NCBI GenBank assembly: GCA_030607715.1
Contig: JAUWJM010000118.1
Span: forward strand, 1 to 5,237
DNA from: Candidatus Aerophobota bacterium
GTDB taxonomy: Bacteria > Aerophobota > Aerophobia > Aerophobales > B3-G15
DNA: 5,237 bases
Direction of reading: 5' to 3'
Numbering within the stretch: position 1 is the first letter of the stretch; every line of letters starts with the position of its first letter. The translations under genes and the position numbers were made by a program. The notes below the pieces were generated by a model. The model saw only the letters and a list, made by a program, of their open reading frames with translations, was not told the DNA's origin and searched no databases. This document shows positions 1-5,127 of this stretch, piece after piece.

Positions 1-1
1 A

Positions 2-457
2 GGATTAGGCAGACCAGAAAATTATATGGTAAGGATAGGAACACCATTTAAGGATATTGTTCAGTATTGCCTTGATGGCCAGGTAAAGGAGAATTTCCTC
101 GGGAAATACGATCTGAAAATGGGTGGGCCAATGATGGGAATCTCCCAAACAAGCCTGGATTCGTCCATCATCAAGGGAACAACAGGGATTCTTATTTTAA
201 AAAAGTATCCTGTGGAACTATCTGAACAGAGGGATTGTATAAAATGCGGCAGGTGTGTAGAGGTCTGTCCTGAAGAGTTATATCCCTTTTATTATGCTTT
301 TTATGGGAAAAAGGGGCAGTGGGGAAAGGGAGCGGATTACAAGGTGGAGAATTGTGTAGAATGTGGGTGTTGTGAGTATATCTGTTCTTCAAAAATTTCC
401 CTCTTAAAGTTTATTAAAAAGGAGAAGGAGTATGCTGGTAACTCAATTAAAACCTGA
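2..457 (+). CDS. rnfC2: RnfC-like electron-transfer protein, C-terminal part (5' end outside window)
   Basis: The reading frame is open to the left edge; residues GLGRPENY encoded before the first internal ATG (position 26) fit an RnfC protein, so that ATG is not the true start. Visible parts, numbered from that Met, are an IGTP segment, the RnfC-type GGPMMG motif (33-38), an IKGTTGILIL strand, then two CxxCxxCxxxC ferredoxin motifs (Cys 71/74/77/81 and 110/113/116/120) that should bind two [4Fe-4S] clusters. The second motif reads CSSK where CPSK is usual. The N-terminal flavin/NADH-binding part would lie upstream, outside the window. Bona fide Rnf operons continue into rnfD; here metV follows with a 26-bp overlap, as in the rnfC2-metV-metF cluster of Acetobacterium. 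I infer a soluble NADH-oxidising module feeding electrons to MetVF rather than a subunit of the membrane Rnf pump. Family is secure; the exact partner is inferred. Confidence 0.88.
   Translation, partial: GLGRPENYMVRIGTPFKDIVQYCLDGQVKENFLGKYDLKMGGPMMGISQTSLDSSIIKGTTGILILKKYPVELSEQRDCIKCGRCVEVCPEELYPFYYAFYGKKGQWGKGADYKVENCVECGCCEYICSSKISLLKFIKKEKEYAGNSIKT
421..430 (+). promoter_or_regulatory. Shine-Dalgarno site for metV, inside rnfC
   Basis: GGAGAAGGAG lies just before the metV ATG at 432. The first GGAG is 7 nt from the start codon, a good spacing, while the second is only 1 nt away. Being inside the rnfC reading frame, it implies translational coupling. It supports the start at 432. Confidence 0.6.
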
Positions 458-1070
458 GGAGGAAATATTAGCGAAGGTTTCTCAAAAAAAGCTTTTTATC
501 TTTGAATGCCTTGGTTGCCAGGAAGTTTACTTCCCAAAAAAAGATGTAAAGAGATTTATAGGAAATTTAAGGGAGGAAACTTTGGGAAGGGCAACTCTTG
601 ATTATCTGTGTAATAGAGAGTTTGTCAGGGAGTATATCAGGGCATATTCAAAGGAAATAGAGGAGGCTGAGGTAGTTTTGATATTATCCTGTGGAGTGGG
701 AATTCAAGTTGTCTCCTCGCTTTTGGAAAATAAAGTTGTCTATACAGGTTGTGATACCCTTTACTTAAAAGGGTTTCAGGGGCTTGCTGTTCAGGATTTT
801 GATTGCAATCAATGTGGTCAGTGTTACCTGAACTATACTGGAGGAATATGCCCCCTTACCAATTGTGCCAAGGGACTTTTAAACGGTTCTTGTGGAGGGG
901 CAAAGGACGGGAAGTGCGAGGTAAACCCGGAGGCCGATTGCGCCTGGGAGCTAATTTATAAAAGGCTTAAAAAATTAGAGAAATTGGATCTGTTAAGAGA
1001 AATTTTGTCATTAAGGGATTACAACAAAATAGTTGTAGATTCTTTATCTCGAGGAGGAGTTATGCAATGA
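432..1070 (+). CDS. metV: MetV, Fe-S/zinc-type partner subunit of methylene-THF reductase
   Basis: A 212-residue protein of the MTHFR C-terminal zinc-finger-like family (MetV). In acetogens MetV binds MetF and is thought to pass electrons to its flavin. The clearest signature is the Cys-rich C-terminal part: CNQCGQC (125-131), NYTGGICP (134-141), CAKGLLNGSCGG (145-156), GKCEV (160-164) and DCAWELIYKRL (169-179). A central SCGVGIQ segment (86-92) is also typical. There are 13 cysteines in all. The N-terminal motif CLGCQEVY (26-33) has two Cys, with Tyr33 where many MetV proteins carry a third. Length is normal for the family. The start at 432 matches the usual N-terminus (KPEEEIL) and has a ribosome-binding site. 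It overlaps rnfC by 26 bp and metF by 4 bp (ATGA), so the three are almost certainly co-transcribed and translationally coupled. Confidence 0.9.
   Translation: MLVTQLKPEEEILAKVSQKKLFIFECLGCQEVYFPKKDVKRFIGNLREETLGRATLDYLCNREFVREYIRAYSKEIEEAEVVLILSCGVGIQVVSSLLENKVVYTGCDTLYLKGFQGLAVQDFDCNQCGQCYLNYTGGICPLTNCAKGLLNGSCGGAKDGKCEVNPEADCAWELIYKRLKKLEKLDLLREILSLRDYNKIVVDSLSRGGVMQ
1052..1057 (+). promoter_or_regulatory. Shine-Dalgarno site for metF
   Basis: AGGAGG, within a GAGGAGGAG run, lies 9 nt before the ATG at 1067 inside the end of metV. It selects the start in the ATGA overlap. The nearby ATG at 1062 is in the metV frame and is metV Met211. Confidence 0.65.
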
Positions 1071-1714
1071 ATTTCGCTGAGAAGCTGAAAAGTGGAGATT
1101 TTCTCATTACTTCTGAGGTGGGACCTTTGAAGGGGGTGAATACTGAGGAGACTCTGAAGGAAGCGGAAATTTTAAAGGGTAAAGTAGATGGATTCAATGT
1201 TACTGATCTGCAAAGTTCGGTGATGAGACTTGGTTCAATGGCAGTTTGCCACCTTTTAGTAAAAAGGGGGCTGGAGCCAATTTTTCAAATAACCTGCCGG
1301 GATAGAAACAGACTTGCCCTTCAATCGGATTTGCTGAGCGCCTATGTCCTGGGAATAAGGAATGTGCTGGTTTTAACCGGGGCCCATACAGTCCTGGGGG
1401 ATCATCCAGAGGCAAAGCCAGTTTTCGATCTGGATTCGGTAAGTCTTTTGGATGCTGCCTCTACCTTGATGGAAGGAAAGGATATGAAGGGTAATGATCT
1501 GGAGGGAAAGCCCGAATTTTGCCTTGGAGCCGTGGTGAATCCCGGAGCGGATATAATGGAACTTCAGCTGATCAAGATGGAGAAAAAGATCAAGGCAGGA
1601 GCGAAATTCTTTCAGACCCAGGCTGTCTATGATTTAGAAAGTTTCGAAAAATTTATGAAAGAGGCAAAGAAGTTTAAAGTCCCGACCTTAGGGGGGATAG
1701 TTCTCCTAAAATAA
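1067..1714 (+). CDS. metF: MetF (methylene-THF reductase), N-terminal about three quarters, ending at a premature in-frame TAA
   Basis: MetF reduces 5,10-methylene-THF to 5-methyl-THF on FAD/FMN in a TIM barrel of about 290-310 residues. This 215-residue product shows the acetogen-type landmarks: ITSEVGP with the probable catalytic Glu17 (E. coli Glu28 equivalent), NVTDLQSSVMRLGS (44-57), TCRDRNRLALQSDLL (76-90), GDHPEAKPVFDLDSV (111-125), AVVNPGAD (155-162) and the substrate-site FFQTQAVYD (181-189). The segment LVLTGAH has Ala106 where TGDH is usual (E. coli Asp120 equivalent). The protein stops after GGIVLLK, in mid-barrel, where homologues continue with SAGMARYMN. The missing residues are encoded in the same frame from 1715 to 1942. 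Made alone, this fragment lacks the last barrel elements and would probably not fold into an active reductase. Confidence 0.85.
   Translation: MNFAEKLKSGDFLITSEVGPLKGVNTEETLKEAEILKGKVDGFNVTDLQSSVMRLGSMAVCHLLVKRGLEPIFQITCRDRNRLALQSDLLSAYVLGIRNVLVLTGAHTVLGDHPEAKPVFDLDSVSLLDAASTLMEGKDMKGNDLEGKPEFCLGAVVNPGADIMELQLIKMEKKIKAGAKFFQTQAVYDLESFEKFMKEAKKFKVPTLGGIVLLK
1688..1709 (+). other. Possible RNA stem-loop immediately before the premature metF stop
   Basis: TTAGGGGGG (1688-1696) can pair with TTCTCCTAA (1701-1709) around the loop ATAG, giving 9 pairs including three G-U wobbles. It ends 2 nt before the TAA at 1712. It lies within conserved coding sequence (LGGIVLLK), so it may be coincidental. 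Confidence 0.25.
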
Positions 1715-1720
1715 GCAGGA

Positions 1721-1942
1721 ATGGCCCGATATATGAATGAAAACGTTGCCGGAATTTCTGTCCCGGATAGATATATTGAGATGATGTCGGAGGCAAAGAA
1801 GGGAGAAAGAGCCGAGGTAAGCATTGAAATTGCTTCTGAGTTGATTAAGGGAATGAAGGATATGTGTCAGGGAGTTCACATTATGCCTTTAGGGTGGGGA
1901 AAATACGTCTCCAGGGTACTGGAGGCCTCCGGGCTTGGTTGA
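1721..1942 (+). CDS. metF: MetF C-terminal remainder (73 codons from an internal ATG)
   Basis: This open frame is in the same phase as the preceding metF part, separated only by the TAA at 1712-1714 and the codons GCA GGA. Its sequence is plainly the MetF C-terminus: MARYMNENVAGISVPDRYI (1-19), then an EIASELIKGMKD helix and the ending GVHIMPLGWGKYVSRVLEA, closing at the usual family endpoint with TGA. The ATG is the conserved Met of the SAGMA motif rather than an obvious natural start. GCAGGA directly abuts it with no spacing, so it lacks a proper ribosome-binding site. Expression as a separate polypeptide could occur only by stop-restart coupling across 6 nt. More likely it is the 3' part of a nonsense-interrupted metF, or of an intact gene carrying a sequence error. 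Confidence 0.7.
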   Translation: MARYMNENVAGISVPDRYIEMMSEAKKGERAEVSIEIASELIKGMKDMCQGVHIMPLGWGKYVSRVLEASGLG

Positions 1943-1964
1943 TTTAAGCTGTGGACTGCTCGAA

Positions 1965-1979
1965 TAGCCAGGATGGCTA
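1965..1979 (+). other. Small inverted repeat downstream of metF
   Basis: TAGCCA / TGGCTA forms a 6-bp stem with a 3-nt GGA loop, beginning 23 nt after the metF TGA. The following sequence is A/T-rich but has no immediate T-run, so it is at best a weak terminator for the rnfC-metV-metF operon. The rest of 1943-2060 shows nothing I can name. Confidence 0.25.
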
Positions 1980-2061
1980 AGAATTTGAAATAGTTTAATT
2001 TTCCTAAAAAGTACAAGTTTCCTTGCCTGTCGTTGTTAGGAGCAAGATTCCTCGTTAACAC

Positions 2062-2108
2062 CTTAAAAGACTTGCCCTGTTAGATAGCTTTCCATCTAAC
2101 AGGGCAAG
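2062..2108 (-). terminator. Rho-independent terminator of the fhs-folD operon
   Basis: A perfect 15-bp inverted repeat (2071-2085 with 2094-2108) encloses an 8-nt loop. On the minus strand the stem is followed by TCTTTTAA, a modest U-tract, and begins 48 nt after the folD stop. On the plus strand the stem is followed by CAATACC with no T-run. It therefore serves the minus-strand operon, though the stem could also slow plus-strand transcription from metF. Confidence 0.8.
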
Positions 2109-2156
2109 CAATACCATAACAGGGTTTCAGAAAATATTTCCTGATGTACCTTTAGT

Positions 2157-3014
2157 TTATTTACTTTGTAGCCTTGTTGCCTCCACCGTATTCTTTAAAA
2201 GTATGGTGGTAGTTACCGGACCTACTCCTCCAGGAACAGGAGTAATATAAGAGGCTTTTTCTTTAGCCTCTTCGAATTCAACATCTCCTACAATTTTTCC
2301 TTCCACTCGATTAATTCCTACATCAACCACAATGGCCCCTTTTTTGATCCACTCTCCTTTTATTAAATTTGCCTTTCCCACAGCCACAATGAGAATTTCT
2401 GCTTTTTTTACATAATCAGGTAATGTTCCTCTTTCTCCGGTAGCAATGTGGCAAACACTGGTGGTTACAAATTCCTTTAAAAGAAGAAGAACAACAGGTT
2501 TTCCCACAATATCGCTATGTCCCACCATTACCGCTTCCTTACCATAAAGCTTTGTCCCCGTGGATTTAATTATTTCCATTACCGCCATCGCTGTGCAGGG
2601 AGCAAGAACAGGCCTACCATAGACTACCAGACCCATATTGGCAGGAGAAACTCCTTCCACATCTTTCAAAGGATTTATCCTTTTTTGAAGAGCAAAAGCA
2701 TCCAGGTGAGAGGGAAGGGGCATCTGAAGGATTATCCCACTTACCTTTTTATCCTGATTAAGTTTTTGAATAAATCCCACCAGCTCTTCTTGAGTAATTG
2801 TAGTTTCAAACTGGTGAAGATTATAATCAATCTCTATCGCCTCACAAGATTTTTTTTGGGAGCGGGTATAGACCTTAGAACCAGGATCATTTCCCACTTG
2901 AATAGCAGATAGAGAAGGTTGAATTCCTCTTTTACTTAGCTTCTCAATTTCCTGAATTAGCTTTTCCTTTATCCGGGAGGCAATTTTTTTTCCTTCTAAG
3001 AGCTGTGCTGCCAT
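2157..3014 (-). CDS. folD: FolD-family methylene-THF dehydrogenase / methenyl-THF cyclohydrolase
   Basis: A 285-residue, full-length FolD-family protein, cytosolic, normally catalysing methylene-THF to methenyl-THF (NAD(P)-dependent) and methenyl-THF to 10-formyl-THF. Landmarks: QLLEGKKIA at the N-terminus, the active-site helix YTRSQKKSCE (49-58), IILQMPLP (94-101) with the conserved Gln97, KDVEG (117-121), the nucleotide-binding VGHSDIVGKP (164-173), LIVAVGK (208-214), VVDVGIN (229-235) and PGGVGP (261-266). Compared with E. coli FolD, the catalytic Lys54 aligns ungapped with Gln53, and Asp121 with Glu120. Both families of change could affect the cyclohydrolase step. VGHS replaces the commoner VGRS and GPVTTT the commoner GPMTV, so this may be a distinct subfamily. 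The ATG at 3014 has a good ribosome-binding site and lies 14 bp after fhs, giving an operon fhs-folD. Family certain; bifunctionality uncertain. Confidence 0.95.
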   Translation of the reverse strand: MAAQLLEGKKIASRIKEKLIQEIEKLSKRGIQPSLSAIQVGNDPGSKVYTRSQKKSCEAIEIDYNLHQFETTITQEELVGFIQKLNQDKKVSGIILQMPLPSHLDAFALQKRINPLKDVEGVSPANMGLVVYGRPVLAPCTAMAVMEIIKSTGTKLYGKEAVMVGHSDIVGKPVVLLLLKEFVTTSVCHIATGERGTLPDYVKKAEILIVAVGKANLIKGEWIKKGAIVVDVGINRVEGKIVGDVEFEEAKEKASYITPVPGGVGPVTTTILLKNTVEATRLQSK

Positions 3015-3020
3015 TAATTT

Positions 3021-3027
3021 TCTCCTT
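3021..3027 (-). promoter_or_regulatory. Shine-Dalgarno site for folD
   Basis: On the minus strand AAGGAGA sits 6 nt before the folD ATG, inside the 14-bp fhs-folD gap. It confirms the start at 3014 and independent initiation within the operon. Confidence 0.65.
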
Positions 3028-3028
3028 T

Positions 3029-4726
3029 TTAAAATAACCCTACTGTTCTGCCTTTCTCATCAATATCAACATCAACAGCTGCCGGTCGAGAGGGAAGCCC
3101 GGGCATAGTGCTCATTGCTCCAAGAATAGGATACAAAAAGCCAGCTCCTACCGAGGCTCGAACATCACGCACAGGTACACGAAAGTTCTTAGGCACACCT
3201 TTTAGGCTTGGATCGTGTGATAAAGAAAGGTGAGTTTTAGCCATATTAATAGGCATCTTATCATAACCGAGATCGGTATAAAGTTTAATTCTCCTGTTAG
3301 CTAAGGCAGAGTAATCAACACCATCAGCACCATAAATACTGGTAGCTATAATCTCAATCTTCTCTTTGATAGACATATCATCGGGGTAAAGGAAATGAAA
3401 ATGATTGGGTTTCTCGCAAGCGGAAACTACCGCCCTGGCTAATTCTATACAACCATCTCCACCTTTAGCCCAGGCCTCACTGAGAACGGCATCCTCTGCT
3501 CCAGCCTCAAGTGCCTTTTCGCGCACCTCATCTATCTCAGCCTCAGTATCAGAGGTAAACCTGTTAATAGCTACTACTACTGGAACACCATGCAACTTCA
3601 CATTATCAACTTGTTTTATTAAATTTTCACAACCTTTTCTCAGAGCTGGCATATTTTCCTTTTCCACTAATTCCTTGTTTAAAGGAATTCCAGGGCGAGC
3701 TGTAAAGGCACCCCCATGCATCTTTAACGCTCTAACCGTAGCAACTACTACTGCACAATCAAGCTTTAAATCTCCCTGACGACATTTAACATTAATTAGT
3801 TTCTCGCAACCACAATCTGCCCCAAAACCACTTTCTGTAACTATATAATCGGCTAACTTTAAAGCTATTTTATCTTCCAGAATAGAGTTATTCCCATGAG
3901 CTACATTGGCAAAGGGACCGGTATGGACAAAACAGGGAGTATTCTCAAGGGTTTGAACTAAATTGGGTTTAATGGCATCTTTAAGAAGAACAGTCATTGC
4001 TCCGGCAATTTTAAGATCCTCAGCTGTTACTGGCCTGCCATCATAGGTATAACCAACAACCACTCTTGCCAATCTTTTCCTCAAATCAAAAAGGCCTGTA
4101 GCTAAAGCAAGAATAGCCATTGTTTCTGTAGCCACAGTAATATCATAACCGGTTTCCCGAGGATAACCATTAGTCTTGCCCCCAAGTCCCACAACAATAT
4201 GCCTTAACGCACGATCACTTATATCAACACATCGCCGCCAGGTAACATTTAAAGGGTCAATATTTAACTTATTTCCCAAAAGTATACTGGCATCCAGAGC
4301 CGCAGCCAAAAGATTGTGAGCGGTTTCTACAGCATGGATATCCCCGGTAAAATGAAGATTAATATCCTCCATAGGAACAATCTGTGAATATCCTCCTCCG
4401 CAGGCACCTCCTTTTATACCAAAAGTAGGTCCCTTTGAGGGCTCACGCAAAGTATTACAGACACGCTTTCCTATTTTTGCTAAACCTTGCCCTAATCCAA
4501 TATTGATAACAGTTTTGCCTTCTCCCAGGGGAGTAGGAGTAATAGCAGTTACAGTGATGTATTTCCCATCTGGCTTATCCTTTAACCTCTCCAGTACATT
4601 TAGTGAAACTTTAGCTTTATACTTTCCGTATAAATCAACTTCCTCCTCTTTCAGACCAATTTCCTCCACTATCTCTAAAATTGGTTTCATCTTTGCTGCC
4701 TGAGCAATTTCCAAGTCCGATAACAT
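3029..4726 (-). CDS. fhs: Formate-tetrahydrofolate ligase (10-formyl-THF synthetase)
   Basis: A 565-residue, full-length Fhs (family about 550-565). It activates formate: formate + ATP + THF to 10-formyl-THF + ADP + Pi, the first step of the methyl branch, in the cytosol. Visible motifs are the P-loop TPTPLGEGKT (63-72), LREPSKGP (93-100) with the formyl-phosphate-binding Arg, GIKGGACGGGY (103-113; usually GGAAGGGY), PMEDINLHFTGD (118-129), DISDRALR (168-175), VATVRALKMHGG (328-339), INRFTSDTE (387-395) and AWAKGGDG (418-425), whose Phe390 and Trp419 fit the pterin-stacking pair of the Moorella enzyme, and MPGLPSRPAA (541-550). Nothing needed for activity appears missing. The P-loop has Leu67 where Ala is commoner. 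The ATG at 4726 has a strong AAAGGAGGG. It is first in the fhs-folD operon, which converges on rnfC-metV-metF. Confidence 0.97.
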   Translation of the reverse strand: MLSDLEIAQAAKMKPILEIVEEIGLKEEEVDLYGKYKAKVSLNVLERLKDKPDGKYITVTAITPTPLGEGKTVINIGLGQGLAKIGKRVCNTLREPSKGPTFGIKGGACGGGYSQIVPMEDINLHFTGDIHAVETAHNLLAAALDASILLGNKLNIDPLNVTWRRCVDISDRALRHIVVGLGGKTNGYPRETGYDITVATETMAILALATGLFDLRKRLARVVVGYTYDGRPVTAEDLKIAGAMTVLLKDAIKPNLVQTLENTPCFVHTGPFANVAHGNNSILEDKIALKLADYIVTESGFGADCGCEKLINVKCRQGDLKLDCAVVVATVRALKMHGGAFTARPGIPLNKELVEKENMPALRKGCENLIKQVDNVKLHGVPVVVAINRFTSDTEAEIDEVREKALEAGAEDAVLSEAWAKGGDGCIELARAVVSACEKPNHFHFLYPDDMSIKEKIEIIATSIYGADGVDYSALANRRIKLYTDLGYDKMPINMAKTHLSLSHDPSLKGVPKNFRVPVRDVRASVGAGFLYPILGAMSTMPGLPSRPAAVDVDIDEKGRTVGLF

Positions 4727-4730
4727 AAAA

Positions 4731-4739
4731 CCCTCCTTT
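4731..4739 (-). promoter_or_regulatory. Strong Shine-Dalgarno site for fhs
   Basis: Minus-strand AAAGGAGGG lies 4 nt before the ATG at 4726 and is the strongest ribosome-binding site in the window, consistent with high expression of fhs. It fixes the start. Confidence 0.7.
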
Positions 4740-4768
4740 CTTTATAGTGACAGTCCCGACACCTAAAT

Positions 4769-4774
4769 ATTATA
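4769..4774 (-). promoter_or_regulatory. Possible -10 element of the fhs-folD promoter
   Basis: A perfect TATAAT on the minus strand, 42 nt before the fhs ATG, would give a leader of roughly 35 nt. No good -35 hexamer is visible 16-18 nt upstream, and a second weaker box (TATGAT, 4783-4788) is nearby. In DNA this AT-rich the match could be chance. Confidence 0.35.
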
Positions 4775-4986
4775 TCGCTTTTATCATACCTTATTTTACT
4801 TTCTTTGGGCACTTTTTTAAAAAATAGAGATTGAACCGGAGCAGGAATTAAAAGAAGAGCAATAATTGGAAAAACTAAAATAACCAGCAACACCAAACTT
4901 AATCTAATTAGTTCCTTTTTTTCTCTATTTTATTTCCTCAACTAATCTAATAACTTAGCTTTTCTAAAATTCCTCTCTTTTCTCTG
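4775..4986. other. AT-rich intergenic stretch without a supported gene
   Basis: About 210 bp of AT-rich DNA between the fhs leader and the repeat mosaic. It has A/T homopolymer runs but no RNA gene or convincing ORF. A short minus-strand frame encodes a hydrophobic stretch (VLLVILVFPIIALLLIP) but lacks ATG and a usable ribosome-binding site, and runs out of frame into fhs. Upstream control of fhs may lie here, but I see no operator or riboswitch. Confidence 0.5.
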
Positions 4987-4996
4987 GCAATTAAAT

Positions 4997-5048
4997 TTGC
5001 CCAATTTATTGGGCGAATTTAATGCACCGATAAATCGGCAAGCTACAG
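4997..5048 (+). repeat. Two-hairpin repeat unit, copy 1
   Basis: A 52-bp unit matching 5131-5182 at 46 of 52 positions without gaps. Its first hairpin is GCCCAAT-TT-ATTGGGC (4999-5014). In this copy the flanks extend it: TTAAATT (4991-4997) pairs with AATTTAA (5016-5022) across one T-G pair, making a 32-nt near-perfect palindrome. Its second hairpin is CCGAT-AA-ATCGG (5027-5038). It ends GGCAAGCTACAG but lacks the TGTAG left end found in copy 2. Confidence 0.75.
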
Positions 5049-5081
5049 TAGTTGCCCAGAGTCTGCGAAAACAAATGTAGT

Positions 5082-5099
5082 GCAGGTTTTCAAACCTGC
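5082..5099. repeat. Perfect hairpin module in the repeat mosaic
   Basis: GCAGGTTT and AAACCTGC form a perfect 8-bp inverted repeat with a 2-nt centre (or 7 bp with a 4-nt loop). It is flanked by GTAG at 5077 and 5103, with no T-run on the plus strand, so it is more like a repeat module than a terminator. Confidence 0.6.
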
Positions 5100-5109
5100 C
5101 AGGTAGTCG

Positions 5110-5127
5110 CAAAGCTCAGAGCCTTTG
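5110..5127. repeat. Imperfect hairpin module in the repeat mosaic
   Basis: CAAAG (5110-5114) pairs with CTTTG (5123-5127) around an inner GCTC-A-GAGC partial palindrome. It sits between GTAG junctions at 5103 and 5127. Only one copy is in the window, so the unit boundaries are a guess. Confidence 0.4.

Larger units (their letters stand above)
1067..1942 (+). pseudogene. metF: Whole metF locus read through one in-frame TAA (codon 216)
   Basis: Read continuously, 1067-1942 encodes 291 positions, the normal MetF length, with a single interruption at codon 216. There is no frameshift, gap or second stop, and similarity to MetF is equally good on both sides. This pattern fits a very recent nonsense mutation, a sequencing or assembly error, or suppression of the stop. 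It does not fit an old decayed gene. Treat as a possible pseudogene rather than a proven one. Confidence 0.6.

Noticed and set aside
1712..1714. Selenocysteine or pyrrolysine codon
   Set aside because: The codon is TAA, not TGA or TAG, and the conserved residue here is serine.
1706..1721. Programmed frameshift at CTAAAATAAGC in metF
   Set aside because: The downstream MetF sequence is in the same frame as the upstream part, so a shift would leave, not rejoin, the coding frame.
2034..2060. Hairpin TGTTA...TAACA as a metF terminator
   Set aside because: The stem is interrupted by uneven bulges and no T-run follows on the plus strand.
3405..3779. Plus-strand frame of 124 codons within fhs
   Set aside because: It is antisense to highly conserved fhs sequence and has no recognisable motif or start signal. 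The plus-strand frames inside folD are the same kind of shadow.
4687..4896. Minus-strand frame with a hydrophobic N-terminal stretch (VLLVILVFPIIALLLIP) upstream of fhs
   Set aside because: Needs a TTG start with no well-spaced ribosome-binding site, its second half is not protein-like, and it overlaps the fhs start out of frame and the fhs leader.
4775..4986. Riboswitch or other structured leader for fhs
   Set aside because: No conserved core or strong paired structure could be recognised, and the likely leader from the -10 box is only about 35 nt.
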